A stretch of DNA of 42,893 bases from JBAZOO01 sp041648735 (GTDB lineage: Bacteria; Verrucomicrobiota; Lentisphaeria; Oligosphaerales; CAITYL01). Shown in pieces: positions 13,913-22,166 of this stretch (the first letter of the stretch is position 1; every line of letters starts with the position of its first letter). The stretch is taken from positions 1 to 42,893 of the forward strand of contig JBAZOO010000034.1 in assembly GCA_041648735.1 (NCBI GenBank). Direction: 5' to 3'. The position numbers and the translations under genes are program-made. The notes under the pieces were generated by a model. The model was not told the origin of the DNA. It did no database searches and was given only the letters and a program-made list of their open reading frames with translations.

Positions 13913-14689
13913 TCAGGCCAGGCCGAAAAAACGCTCCGCATTCGCCGTGGTCCGGGCGGCGGCCTCCGCAAAGCTCCAGCCCTTGATATCCGCCACCGCC
14001 CGGGCCACCGCCGCCACATAGGCGGGCTGGTTCCGCCGCCCCCGGTGCGGCACGGGCGCCAGCCACGGGGAGTCGGTCTCCAGCAGGATCCGCTCCGCCG
14101 GCATCGCCGCCACCGCGGCACGGATGTTCTCCGCCTTCGCAAAGGTGACCATCCCGCTCACCCCAAAACAGGCGCCCAGCGCGACGAACCGCTCCACCTC
14201 CGCCGGCGTCCCGGCAAAGGAGTGCAGGACGAACCGGCCGCCGGCCGCCGCGGCCTCCCGCAGGAGCGCTTCCGCGTCGGCCATCGCCTCGCGGCCGTGG
14301 ATCAGCGCCGGCAGCTTCAGTTCCACGGCGAGTTCCAGGAAGCGGCGGAAGACCTCCCGTTGCCGGTCGCGCGGAAAGCGGTCGCGGTAATAGTCCAGCC
14401 CGACCTCGCCGATGGCCACGCATCCGGCCTGCTGCGCCAGCTCCCGGAACGGCTCCAGGCTGCCGTCGAACTCGCCCAGGTCGCCCGGATGCACCCCCAC
14501 CGCGGCCACCACCCCCGGCTCCCGCCCCGCCAGCTCCACGTAGGCCCGGGAATCCGCCAGCCCCGTGCCGGCAAAGAGGAAGCGGCCGACGCCCGCGGCC
14601 CGGGCCGTTGCCAGCAGCGCCGCAACGTCATCAATGCCGGGCTCCAGGTGCAAGTGCGTGTCGAACAAGCGGATGCCGGTGGGTTCCAT
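13913..14689 (-). CDS. TatD-family metal-dependent hydrolase
   Basis: The 258-aa protein has the full TatD set of metal-binding motifs: DTHLHL at residues 10-15, GEVGLDYY, a His in LIHGREA, LHSFAG and LETDSPWLAP near the end. Family members are cytoplasmic TIM-barrel nucleases or deoxyribonucleases with two metals. The length is normal. The gene runs convergent to the small membrane protein gene (42 bp between stops) and divergent from tRNA-Ser. No substrate can be read from the sequence, so I give no specific symbol. ATG 14689 is the natural start because the first motif begins nine residues later. Confidence 0.93.
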   Translation of the reverse strand: MEPTGIRLFDTHLHLEPGIDDVAALLATARAAGVGRFLFAGTGLADSRAYVELAGREPGVVAAVGVHPGDLGEFDGSLEPFRELAQQAGCVAIGEVGLDYYRDRFPRDRQREVFRRFLELAVELKLPALIHGREAMADAEALLREAAAAGGRFVLHSFAGTPAEVERFVALGACFGVSGMVTFAKAENIRAAVAAMPAERILLETDSPWLAPVPHRGRRNQPAYVAAVARAVADIKGWSFAEAAARTTANAERFFGLA

Positions 14690-14712
14690 CGTCGGTCCAA
14701 GGGGGAAGAGGC

Positions 14713-14740
14713 TTGAGAATGGCAGTCGCCGGACTATAGT
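14713..14740 (+). promoter_or_regulatory. Promoter of tRNA-Ser
   Basis: TTGAGA (14713-14718), a 16-bp spacer and TATAGT (14735-14740) lie 58 bp upstream of the mature tRNA. The box and the bases after it (TATAGTTCG, then CTTTGCCG) closely match the htpG promoter at 35591. Confidence 0.65.
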
Positions 14741-14798
14741 TCGGCCTTTGCCGGACGCGACCTGTCCGGCGGCCGGCGCACCAGCCGGCCCCCCCCGC

Positions 14799-14888
14799 GG
14801 AGAGATGCCGGAGTGGTCGAACGGGGCGGTCTCGAAAACCGCTATGCACGCAAGTGCATCCAGGGTTCGAATCCCTGTCTCTCCGCCA
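14799..14888 (+). tRNA. tRNA-Ser (anticodon CGA)
   Basis: The acceptor stem GGAGAGA (14799-14805) pairs with TCTCTCC (14878-14884), followed by discriminator G and an encoded CCA. The anticodon stem GCGGT/ACCGC encloses the loop CTCGAAA, giving anticodon CGA, which reads UCG. A long variable arm (TGCAC gcaa GTGCA-type hairpin) and the T-arm motif GGTTCGAATCC are present, as expected for a class II tRNA. Six T residues follow the CCA directly and may serve in termination. Confidence 0.95.
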
Positions 14889-14973
14889 TTTTTTCCGACG
14901 GGGTGTTCCTGGTCTTGCTTCCTGGAACGGGGATTGACGTGCGGCGCACGAATTCACCTGTCCCCAAGACCCT

Positions 14974-16884
14974 TCATGGCAACAAAGGGCTTTCCAGGAT
15001 GGCGCCTTCGCGCAGGACCAGGGTCTTGCCGCCGGCCCGGGCGCGGGCGACTTCGTCGGCGCGGGTGCCCAAGGGCGGCACGCCGCTTTGGGCACAGACG
15101 TCGTCGAGCAGCGCGGTCATCACGCCGGGGTCGGCGAAACAGGCCTGCGGGTCGCGCTCAAAGGCGACCGGGCCGCAATAGAGGATGGCCTGGCCGCCGC
15201 CGGGGTGTCGGCGGCGGAAGAGGGCGCTGACGGCATGGACGCGGGTGCTCTCGGCGGCGCCTTCGCCACCACCCGCCCCTTCGGCGGCGGCGGCGATTTT
15301 TTCCACTTCCGCCGCCAGTCCCAGCCAGCCTTTCTCCGCATGGAATTGCGGAATCGCGGCGAGCCGGCCGAACTCCGGCGGGGCCTGGACCGCCTCGCCG
15401 TGGTGCCCCCAGGCTTCTTCCGAAGCGGGGCCGATGCCGAACAGCGCGTCGAAATCCGGAACCGGCGCCAGTTCCAAGTCCCGGCAGAGCCCGACGGCGA
15501 GCAGCCGCCCGCCCTGCCGCGCCACCCACTGGGCGATGCGTTCCAGCACCGGGCCGCGGGCCGTGGCCGCCCCGATCAGGACGAGGGCGCGGAAGCCGTC
15601 GAGGGCGCCGTCCAGGATCATCTCCTCGCTGATTGGGCTGACCGGGTAGTGGCGGCGGATGTGCCGCAGGGCGTCGCGCGCCGCCGCCGGGATCGCGCCT
15701 TCGAGCAGTCCCTGGTCCACCGGCCAGAAGAATGCCAGCCCCGGCTCGGAGGCGCGGAAGCCGATGAGGCCGGCGTGGTCGCGCACGCAGGCGGCGGCCG
15801 GGAGGGGGCGGTTGTCGCGGCCGAAGAGGTTGCCGTAGTAATGGAAGATCTGGCGGTTGCCGAAGGCCGCCGAGCCGAAAGTGCGGTTCCGCACCCCCTG
15901 TTCGGTCATCGGTCCGACGGGCTCGAGCCCGAGATAGGCGCCGTAGAAACGGCAGGCGGCATGGGTGTGGGCGCAGAGGCGGAAGTTCTCCTCGAACTTG
16001 TTGACCTCGTTGGTGAGGCGGATGCCGCCGCCGTGGCGCGCCGCGGCCTTGGCCTGGGCGGCGAACTTCGCGCCGGCGGTGGCCTCGTCGTCGGCGCCGC
16101 CCGTGCAGAGGTAGGCGGGCAGCGCCGGGAAGAGGCGCCGGCACTCGGCCATCCAGAATTCCGCATAGTCGGTCATCGCGGCCTGGTACCAGGAAATCAG
16201 GTCGAAAGCGGCGGTGCGCGAGGGGGCGTGGTGGGGGAGGAAGGGCCGGATTTCCGTGAACGCGGCATAGTGGCGGCGCCAGGCGGCGTTCAGCCGCTCC
16301 ACCGTGCCGTACTGCCGTTCCAGGTGCTGGCGGAAATCGGCCGCGGCGGCGCCGCCGCCACACCAGAAGCCGCGGTGGGTGTGATAGTCGCCCGGCCAGT
16401 TGCCCAGCGCCGGGAAGATTGCCTCGCCGTAGTCGCCGCCGATGCCCGGCTGGACCGACTCCAGGACCTCCCACGGCAGATAATGCGCGGCAAAGGCTTC
16501 CAGCACGCGGCTGATCTCGGCGCGGAAGGCGGGGTTCCAGATGGACTCGACTTGGGAGTCCTTGCCGTGTTCCAGGCAGCGCAGCCCCACATGGCGCGGA
16601 TCGGCCAGCCACCAGGCCGGCGCGGCATACTTCGGCCCCATGATGAGGAAGGGGACGTACTTGAGCCCGGCCGCCTGGATCAGCCGCACCTTCCGATCCA
16701 GCGCCGCCCACGCGAATTGGCCGCGCGCCGCCGGCTCGAAGTCGCGCCAGAAGGTGTAGAGCTGGACGGAAGTGAAGCCGGCCGCCTTCACCGCCGCCAG
16801 CGCCGCCTCTTCGCCGGGGGTGCCGAAGGGGATGCCGCAGATGACAATTTCACCGCAAGTGCCGCCGTGCCGTTTGTCGTCCAT
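14974..16884 (-). CDS. GH14/GH42-like clan-A glycoside hydrolase
   Basis: The 636-aa product is a predicted (beta/alpha)8-barrel glycosidase. The N-terminal third follows the GH42/GH14 pattern: strand VQLYTFWRDFEP near residue 40, then IQAAGLKYVPFLIMGPKYA. A probable acid/base Glu lies in GIGGDYGEAIFPALG. A second candidate Glu lies in LTNEVNKFEENF. The C-terminal third has an amidotransferase-like trimerisation fold (ALVLIGAATARGPVLERIAQ). ATG 16884 was chosen because upstream residues are shadow or pseudogene sequence. There is no signal peptide, so it probably works in the cytoplasm on small glycosides. The true substrate is unknown. It stands alone, with no sugar transporter nearby. Confidence 0.8.
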   Translation of the reverse strand: MDDKRHGGTCGEIVICGIPFGTPGEEAALAAVKAAGFTSVQLYTFWRDFEPAARGQFAWAALDRKVRLIQAAGLKYVPFLIMGPKYAAPAWWLADPRHVGLRCLEHGKDSQVESIWNPAFRAEISRVLEAFAAHYLPWEVLESVQPGIGGDYGEAIFPALGNWPGDYHTHRGFWCGGGAAAADFRQHLERQYGTVERLNAAWRRHYAAFTEIRPFLPHHAPSRTAAFDLISWYQAAMTDYAEFWMAECRRLFPALPAYLCTGGADDEATAGAKFAAQAKAAARHGGGIRLTNEVNKFEENFRLCAHTHAACRFYGAYLGLEPVGPMTEQGVRNRTFGSAAFGNRQIFHYYGNLFGRDNRPLPAAACVRDHAGLIGFRASEPGLAFFWPVDQGLLEGAIPAAARDALRHIRRHYPVSPISEEMILDGALDGFRALVLIGAATARGPVLERIAQWVARQGGRLLAVGLCRDLELAPVPDFDALFGIGPASEEAWGHHGEAVQAPPEFGRLAAIPQFHAEKGWLGLAAEVEKIAAAAEGAGGGEGAAESTRVHAVSALFRRRHPGGGQAILYCGPVAFERDPQACFADPGVMTALLDDVCAQSGVPPLGTRADEVARARAGGKTLVLREGAILESPLLP

Positions 16885-17039
16885 GGGGTGGCTCTGGGTT
16901 GGGACAGGGTTGGGTGAGAGACATGCCGAACTTTCCAACCATTGCGTCCGGCAGTGGCGTTTCGTACACGGCGGCGGCCGGCCAGCGGCACGGGCGGCAA
17001 GGCTTTTGCCGCTCAGGCGCCGGTTGGCGTCCCGAGCTT

Positions 17040-17185
17040 CGCCAATTCCTTCCTGATTGAGGCTGTTTGGGTTCAACGATTCCACGCGGTAGAGCCCTTC
17101 GGGCACCTGCATGTCACCTTCCTTGAGCTGCGGCCATGGCCAGAGCCAGCAGCGCCAAGAGGGGGTGGAATCGGCTTAGCTTCAT
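17040..17185 (-). pseudogene. Fragment resembling an L,D-transpeptidase (YkuD/YafK type)
   Basis: A start at ATG 17185 gives a signal-like peptide (MKLSRFHPLLALLALAMAAA) that hits a stop at 17114. In another frame the same DNA reads LKEGDMQVPEGLYRVESLNP-NS. This resembles the substrate-entry segment of YafK-type L,D-transpeptidases (KEGD.Q.PEG.YR...LNPNS). The catalytic His/Cys region is absent and the sequence degrades after about 17040. I read it as the remains of a gene broken by a frameshift and a deletion. From 16885 to 17319 no other gene is visible. Confidence 0.45.
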
Positions 17186-17319
17186 TTTCCGGCCCCCTGG
17201 TCATTCCCCGGCTGGTGGTTCCTGGCAGGGCACCTCCTGCCGCCGCTGGGAAGTGAAGTAGCATCGGCAGTGGCAGGGGCGGGGCCAGCCGCGTGGCCGC
17301 GCCGCGCGCCGCCGGCGGT

Positions 17320-17348
17320 TTGCGGAGTCCGCAAAAGGGGGGTAGAGT
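17320..17348 (+). promoter_or_regulatory. Likely promoter of the exonuclease-rtcAB group
   Basis: TTGCGG (17320-17325), a 17-bp spacer and TAGAGT (17343-17348) lie 61 bp before the exonuclease ATG at 17410. Confidence 0.5.
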
Positions 17349-17409
17349 TCAGCTTTGAGGATGGGAAAACCGATCCGTCCGGATCAACGGCCCCAGGGGA
17401 TTTTTTCGC

Positions 17410-18306
17410 ATGTCGGAACGCATGATACTGGTTGACGGCTATTCCCAGCTCTACCGCGCCTACCACGCCATTCCCGCGCTCACCGCGCCCGACGGCCGGC
17501 CGACCAATGCCATCTACGGCATGGTCCGGCTGCTGCTCAAGCTCGACCAGGAATGCGAGGGCACCTATGGCGCCGTGCTCTTCGACCTGGGGCGGCCGGC
17601 GCACCGGCTGGAACTGCTGCCGGCGTACAAGGCGAACCGCCCAGCCATGCCGGAGCCGCTCCGGGCCCAGCTTGCCGAGCTGGACCAGTGGCTGGCGGCG
17701 CTCGGCTGGCCCGTACTCCGCGAGGAGGGGACGGAGGCGGACGACCTGATCGCCGCCCTGGTCCGGGAACGGGCTGGCCACGAGACGGCGATCCTGACCC
17801 AGGACAAGGACCTGGCCCAGCTCGTGGCGGGGGGCGAGGTCTATCTCCTCCAGGCCGGCGGCGGCCGGCGCTTCGAACGGCTCGGGCCGGCGGAGGTGGA
17901 GGCAAAATTCGGGATCCGCCCCGACCAGTTGCGGGACTACCTGGCGCTGGTGGGCGACAGCTCGGACAACATCCCCGGCGTGCCCGGCATCGGCGCCAAG
18001 ACGGCGGCGGCGCTGCTCAAGCAGTTCGGTTCCGCCGCGGCGCTGCTGGAACAGGCGGCGGCAGTGGGCAAGCCGGCGCTGCGCCAGACGCTGGCGGCGC
18101 ACCAGGAGACGATCCGGCGCAACCAGGCGTTGGTGGCGCTGAAGCCCGTGCTGCCGACGGGCTGGCGCGGGCTGGCCGGCATCGTCCGCCAGGAGCCCGG
18201 CTGGGGCCGGCTGATGGAACTGGCGAAGGGGGCCGGCTTCAGCTCGCTGCTGCCCGTGTTCGAGGCCGGGCGGCGCGCCGCCGACCAGGGGGAGCTGTCC
18301 TTGTAG
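17410..18306 (+). CDS. Stand-alone 5'-3' exonuclease (Pol I N-domain / FEN type)
   Basis: The 298-aa protein covers exactly the 5'-nuclease part of DNA polymerase I and no polymerase domain. It begins with the metal-binding strand ILVDGYSQLYRAYHAI (residues 6-21). It then shows an EGTEADDLIAAL segment and ILTQDKDLAQLV. The H3TH motif VGDSSDNIPGVPGIGAKTAA follows. These supply the acidic residues that bind the catalytic metals. The enzyme should remove flaps or RNA primers from DNA. It precedes rtcA by 76 bp on the same strand, so it may be transcribed with the RNA-repair genes. An additional full-length polA elsewhere cannot be excluded. Confidence 0.92.
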   Translation: MSERMILVDGYSQLYRAYHAIPALTAPDGRPTNAIYGMVRLLLKLDQECEGTYGAVLFDLGRPAHRLELLPAYKANRPAMPEPLRAQLAELDQWLAALGWPVLREEGTEADDLIAALVRERAGHETAILTQDKDLAQLVAGGEVYLLQAGGGRRFERLGPAEVEAKFGIRPDQLRDYLALVGDSSDNIPGVPGIGAKTAAALLKQFGSAAALLEQAAAVGKPALRQTLAAHQETIRRNQALVALKPVLPTGWRGLAGIVRQEPGWGRLMELAKGAGFSSLLPVFEAGRRAADQGELSL

Positions 18307-18382
18307 TTCCAGCCATTTTCCCCACGAATCTCCACAAATCCACACAACCGGTCGGGAATTTGGAATAAGGCGGGTGGCGGCG

Positions 18383-19435
18383 ATGATCACGGTGGACGGC
18401 AGCCAGGGCGAAGGCGGCGGCCAAATCCTGCGGAGTGCGCTGGCCTTGGCGCTGGTCACCGGCCAGCCGGTGGCGCTCCGCCAAATCCGGGCGCGGCGCC
18501 CCCGGCCGGGGCTGATGCCGCAGCACTTGGCCGCGGTCGCGGCGGCGACGCGGATCGGCAATGCCCGGACGGTGGGGGCGGCGCCGGGTTCGCAAGAGCT
18601 GCTCTTCGAGCCGCAAGGGGTGGTTCCGGGCCGCTACCATTTCGCGGTCGGCACGGCCGGGAGCTGCACGCTGGTGTTGCAGACGGTGCTGCCGGCGCTG
18701 CTGCTGGCCGCCGGGGAGAGCGAGCTGGAGCTGGAAGGGGGCACGCACAACCCGCTGGCGCCGCCCTTCGAGTTCCTGGCGCGGAGCTTCCTGCCGCTGC
18801 TCGGGCGGATGGGCGCCCGGGTCGAGGCGGTGCTGGAGCGGCCCGGCTTCTACCCCGCCGGCGGCGGCCGGCTCCGCGTCCGGATCACGCCGCCGGCTGG
18901 GGGGCGGCTGCGGCCGCTGGAGCTGCCGGTGCGGGGGGCGATCCTCCGGCGCGAGGCCGAAGCGCTGGTGGCGCGGCTGCCGGCGGCGATTGGCCGCCGG
19001 GAGCTGGCGGTGCTTGGGCGGGGCTTGCAGTTGCGGGCGGAGGAACTGCGGCTGCGGCTGGTTGCGGACTCCGCGGGGCCGGGGAACGTCCTCCAGGCCG
19101 CGCTCACCGGGGAGGCGGGGGTGACGGAGCTGTTCACGGCCTTTGGCCAGCGCGGCGTGCCGGCCGAGGCGGTGGCCCGGGGGCTGGCGGCCGAGGTCCG
19201 GGAGTACCTGGCGGCGCCGGACGTGCCGGTCGGGAGGCATCTGGCGGACCAGCTCCTGCTGCCGTTGGCGCTGGCCGGGGGCGGCGCCTTCCGCACCCTG
19301 CCGCCGACGCCGCACTTCGAGAGCAACCGGCAGGTGATCGAAACATTCCTGCCGGTCCGCATCACGGCGGCGGCGGAAAGTGGCGGCGGCGTCCAGGTGC
19401 GGGTAGAGTGTCTGGAGGAAAGGGGCTCCCGATGA
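18383..19435 (+). CDS. rtcA: RNA 3'-terminal phosphate cyclase
   Basis: RtcA converts an RNA 3'-phosphate to a 2',3'-cyclic phosphate using ATP through an enzyme-AMP intermediate. The 350-aa protein has the N-terminal signature DGSQGEGGGQILRSALALA (residues 4-22) and the RPGL.PQHLAAV segment. The C-terminal RHLADQLLLPLALAGGG contains the expected catalytic His. ATG 18383 starts MITVDGSQ; a GTG nine bases earlier is possible but unneeded. The stop overlaps the rtcB start (ATGA). Neither the regulator RtcR nor archease is visible nearby, so control appears to differ from the sigma-54 system of Escherichia coli. Confidence 0.95.
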   Translation: MITVDGSQGEGGGQILRSALALALVTGQPVALRQIRARRPRPGLMPQHLAAVAAATRIGNARTVGAAPGSQELLFEPQGVVPGRYHFAVGTAGSCTLVLQTVLPALLLAAGESELELEGGTHNPLAPPFEFLARSFLPLLGRMGARVEAVLERPGFYPAGGGRLRVRITPPAGGRLRPLELPVRGAILRREAEALVARLPAAIGRRELAVLGRGLQLRAEELRLRLVADSAGPGNVLQAALTGEAGVTELFTAFGQRGVPAEAVARGLAAEVREYLAAPDVPVGRHLADQLLLPLALAGGGAFRTLPPTPHFESNRQVIETFLPVRITAAAESGGGVQVRVECLEERGSR

Positions 19436-20646
19436 AGTGGGTCAACAACGAGTTGGGGCCGTTGCCGGTGCTGAGCTGGTGCGCGGTGCCGGAAGAGGGC
19501 GCCCTGCGGCAGGTGGCGAACTTGGCGAACCATCCAATGCTGTTCCGGCAGGTGGCGCTGATGCCGGACTGTCATGTGGGCTACGGCATGCCGATTGGCG
19601 GCGTCATCGCCTGCGCAGACGCCATCATCCCCAACGCGGTGGGGGTGGACATCGGCTGCGGCATGGGGGCGGTCCAGACCGATTGCCCGGCGGCGGCGAT
19701 CACCCCGCGGCAGGTCGCGGCGATCCTGGAGGGGGTCCGCCGCGGCGTCCCCCTCGGCGAAGGGCATGCGCACAACCGCCCCCAGGCCTGGGATGGGCTC
19801 GACGCGCGGGCCGGCGACTGGCCCGGCGGCATTGACCGCGGCGGCTGGGAGCTGGCCTACCGCAACCTCGGCACCCTCGGTGGCGGCAACCACTTCATCG
19901 AACTGCAGCGGGGCGACGACGGCCTGGCCTGGCTGATGGTCCACAGCGGCTCGCGCAACCTCGGGCTGCGCATCGCCAACCACTACCACCGGCTGGCGCT
20001 GCGGCTCAACGAGCAGTGCCGCGCCTTCATCCCCGACAAGGAGCTGGCCTACCTGCCGGTGGACACCGCGGAGGGGCAGGCCTACATCCGCGACATGCAG
20101 TTCGCGCTGGAGTATGCGCGGGAGAACCGGCGGCGGATCATGGCCGTGTTCAAGGCGGCGGTGGCGCACGTGCTCCGGGGCGTCCAGTTCACCCGCGAAG
20201 TCAACATCCACCACAACTATGCCGCCTTCGAGACGCATTTCGGCCGCCAGGCCTGGATCCACCGCAAGGGCGCGACCTCGGCCCAGGCCGGCGAGACCGG
20301 GATCATCCCGGGCAGTATGGGCACGGCCTCCTACATCGTCGAGGGGCTCGGCAACCCCGACTCCTTCCGCTCCTGCTCCCATGGCGCCGGCCGGACCATG
20401 GGGCGGCTGGAAGCCTGCCGGCGGCTGAGCAAGGCGGAGTGCGACCAGGCGATGGCCGGGATCGTCTTCGACGGCTGGAAGCCGGCCCACGGCCGCTTCG
20501 GCCGCGGCCCGGCCCGGGGCGGCGGCGGGTACGACTTGGAGGAGGCGCCCCAGGCCTACAAGGACATCGAGGAGGTGCTCGCCGCCGAACTCGACCTGGT
20601 CAAGCCGCTGGTGCGCCTCCTGCCGCTGGGGGTGCTCAAGGGCTGA
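19432..20646 (+). CDS. rtcB: RNA ligase RtcB
   Basis: RtcB joins RNA 3'-phosphate or cyclic-phosphate ends to 5'-hydroxyl ends using GTP and manganese. At 404 residues it is close to the short bacterial form. Metal and guanylate sites are visible: MPDCHVGYGMPIGGV, GVDIGCGMGAVQ with the metal-binding Cys, GGGNHFIEL and HSGSRNLG. Further sites are NIHHNYA, HRKGATSA, GSMGTASYIVEG and SHGAGRTMGR, the last carrying the nucleophilic His. ATG 19432 overlaps the rtcA stop. The order rtcA-rtcB is the reverse of the E. coli rtcBA operon, and cyclase plus ligase form a complete end-healing and sealing pair. Confidence 0.96.
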   Translation: MKWVNNELGPLPVLSWCAVPEEGALRQVANLANHPMLFRQVALMPDCHVGYGMPIGGVIACADAIIPNAVGVDIGCGMGAVQTDCPAAAITPRQVAAILEGVRRGVPLGEGHAHNRPQAWDGLDARAGDWPGGIDRGGWELAYRNLGTLGGGNHFIELQRGDDGLAWLMVHSGSRNLGLRIANHYHRLALRLNEQCRAFIPDKELAYLPVDTAEGQAYIRDMQFALEYARENRRRIMAVFKAAVAHVLRGVQFTREVNIHHNYAAFETHFGRQAWIHRKGATSAQAGETGIIPGSMGTASYIVEGLGNPDSFRSCSHGAGRTMGRLEACRRLSKAECDQAMAGIVFDGWKPAHGRFGRGPARGGGGYDLEEAPQAYKDIEEVLAAELDLVKPLVRLLPLGVLKG

Positions 20647-20669
20647 GCCGGCGGCGGCGGGGCGGGCCT

Positions 20670-21686
20670 TCAGGTTTCCACGCACCAGCCATGGGTGTCG
20701 GGGCATTCGCCGACCTGGATGCCGGTCATCCGCTGGTAGAGCTTCTCCAGCACCGGGCCGCAGCCTTCGGCGGGGCCGACACGGTAGGCCTTGCCGCCGC
20801 GGACGATTTCGTTGACCGGGGTGATGACCACGGCCGTGCCACAGGCGGCGACTTCGGCGAAGCTCCCGATTTCGGCGAAGCGGATGGGGCGCACCTCGAC
20901 TGGGATGCCGAAATCGCGGGCGATCTGCTGCAGGCTGTCATTGGTCACGCTGGCGAGGATCGAGCTGGACTGCGGCGTCACGTAGGTGCCGTCGCGGGTG
21001 ATGGCGATGAAATTGGAGGTGCCGAACTCCTCGATGTACTCGTGGCCGCGGGCATCGAGGTAGAGTTCGACTGCGAAACCCAGGGTGTGCGCCTGGAGAT
21101 GCGGTTCCAGGCTGGCGGCATAGTTGGCGGCGACCTTGACCGCGCCGGTGCCGAGGGGCGCCGCCCGGTCGTAGTCGTCAAGGACGATGGCGCGGACCGG
21201 CTTGAGCCCGCCCTTGTAGTAGGCGCCGACGGGGGTGACGAGGACAAGGAAGGTGTATTCCTTCGCCGGGCTGACGCCGATCTGGGCGCCGGAGCCGATG
21301 AGCAGGGGGCGCACGTAGAGCGAGCCGCCGGTGCCATAGGGCGGGACGAAGTCGCGGTTGGCGGCGACCACCCGTTGCACGGCCGCCAGGAAGAGGCTTT
21401 CCGGCACCTCCGCCATGCAGACGCGGCGGGCGGCGAGGTTCAGCCGCCGGGCGTTCATCCCGGGGCGGAAGAGGCGGACCTTGCCGTCCTGGCAATGGAA
21501 GGCCTTGAGCCCCTCGAAGGCGGCCTGGCCGTAATGCAGGGCGGTGGCGGCGATGTGCAGCGTGAGGTGGGGGTCGGCGACCAGTTGGCCGGCGTCCCAC
21601 TGGCCGTCCCGCCAGGTGTATTGGACATGGCAGTGGGTCGGCAGATAGGCAAAGCCCAGTTTTTCCCAGGCAATGGGATGGCTCAT
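20670..21686 (-). CDS. ilvE: Branched-chain amino acid aminotransferase
   Basis: This 338-aa protein is a fold-type IV PLP enzyme that should transfer amino groups between glutamate and leucine, isoleucine or valine. The family sequence pattern is present: LHYGQAAFEGLKAFHCQDGK near residue 50, the FRPGMNARRLN segment, YVRPLLIGSG, and KVAANYAASL with the Schiff-base Lys. EFGTSNFIAI and an S-rich cofactor phosphate-binding stretch (TPQSSSILASVTNDSL) follow. The length matches the eukaryote/Gram-positive-like long form. The gene converges with rtcB (23 bp between stops). It starts downstream of the L27 terminator, so it is probably transcribed on its own. Confidence 0.93.
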   Translation of the reverse strand: MSHPIAWEKLGFAYLPTHCHVQYTWRDGQWDAGQLVADPHLTLHIAATALHYGQAAFEGLKAFHCQDGKVRLFRPGMNARRLNLAARRVCMAEVPESLFLAAVQRVVAANRDFVPPYGTGGSLYVRPLLIGSGAQIGVSPAKEYTFLVLVTPVGAYYKGGLKPVRAIVLDDYDRAAPLGTGAVKVAANYAASLEPHLQAHTLGFAVELYLDARGHEYIEEFGTSNFIAITRDGTYVTPQSSSILASVTNDSLQQIARDFGIPVEVRPIRFAEIGSFAEVAACGTAVVITPVNEIVRGGKAYRVGPAEGCGPVLEKLYQRMTGIQVGECPDTHGWCVET

Positions 21687-21734
21687 GGGGGGTGAGGTCT
21701 CCGGAGGCGGCGGCGGGCAGGCGGGGGGATAAGC

Positions 21735-21768
21735 AAAAAAGCCAGAACCGCTGGGGGCTCTGGCTTTT
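21735..21768 (-). terminator. Intrinsic terminator of rpmA
   Basis: On the minus strand, AAAAGCCAGA pairs with TCTGGCTTTT across a 14-nt loop, and the T-run continues past the stem. It begins 22 bp after the rpmA stop. It is the clearest intrinsic terminator in the window. Confidence 0.85.
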
Positions 21769-21790
21769 CACGGAGCGGGGCCGGCGCGGA

Positions 21791-22042
21791 TCAGGCCTGG
21801 ACCGGGACGATGTTGACGTTGCGCTTGGCGCTGTTGAACTCCACCGTGCCCTCAACCAGGGCGAACAGGGTGAAGTCGCGCCCCATCCCCACGTTCTTGC
21901 CCGGCTTGAACTTGGTCCCGACTTGGCGGACGATGACGCTGCCGGCGGTGACCTTCTCGCCGCCATACGCCTTGACGCCGCGGAACTTCGGCTTGCTGTC
22001 GCGGCCGTTGCGGCTGCTGGATTGACCTTTCTTATGTGCCAT
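21791..22042 (-). CDS. rpmA: 50S ribosomal protein L27
   Basis: The 83-aa protein starts MAHKKGQSSSRNGRDS, the typical bacterial L27 N-terminus whose first residues reach the peptidyl-transferase centre. It continues with the family core (GSVIVRQVGTKFKPGKNVGMG) written here only in part: GSVIVRQVGTKFKPG. The start ATG 22042 has an AAGGAG site nine bases upstream. The usual partner rplU (L21) is not next to it; the gene has its own promoter and terminator. No N-terminal cleavage extension, as found in Firmicutes, is present. Confidence 0.97.
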   Translation of the reverse strand: MAHKKGQSSSRNGRDSKPKFRGVKAYGGEKVTAGSVIVRQVGTKFKPGKNVGMGRDFTLFALVEGTVEFNSAKRNVNIVPVQA

Positions 22043-22128
22043 GGCCAGGCTCCTTCGGAATGGGTGGAAAAGGGGGGTGGGTGCCGAACCCCCGCCAGGC
22101 GGGAGCGCGGAAAAAACGCAAACGCCAT

Positions 22129-22156
22129 AATTTAACGGTGGAACCTTGGAACGCAA
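22129..22156 (-). promoter_or_regulatory. Promoter of rpmA
   Basis: On the minus strand TTGCGT (22151-22156), 16 bp, then TAAATT (22129-22134), about 87 bp upstream of the rpmA ATG. It begins ten bases after the end of the TPR gene, which separates rpmA transcription from it. Confidence 0.6.
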
Positions 22157-22166
22157 GCCCGGCGGC

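Noticed and set aside
15088..16917. A 609-codon plus-strand frame opposite the glycosidase.
   Set aside because: It is an antisense shadow typical of GC-rich genes, while the minus strand shows a consistent barrel pattern.
16885..17112. N-terminal extension of the GH14/42-like protein up to 17112.
   Set aside because: The added 76 residues include the L,D-transpeptidase-like fragment and Arg/Pro-rich sequence. The barrel begins properly after ATG 16884.
17186..17319. A structured RNA such as SRP RNA between the pseudogene and the exonuclease promoter.
   Set aside because: Short complementary stretches exist, but the conserved SRP loop sequence is absent and no other RNA family signature is recognisable.
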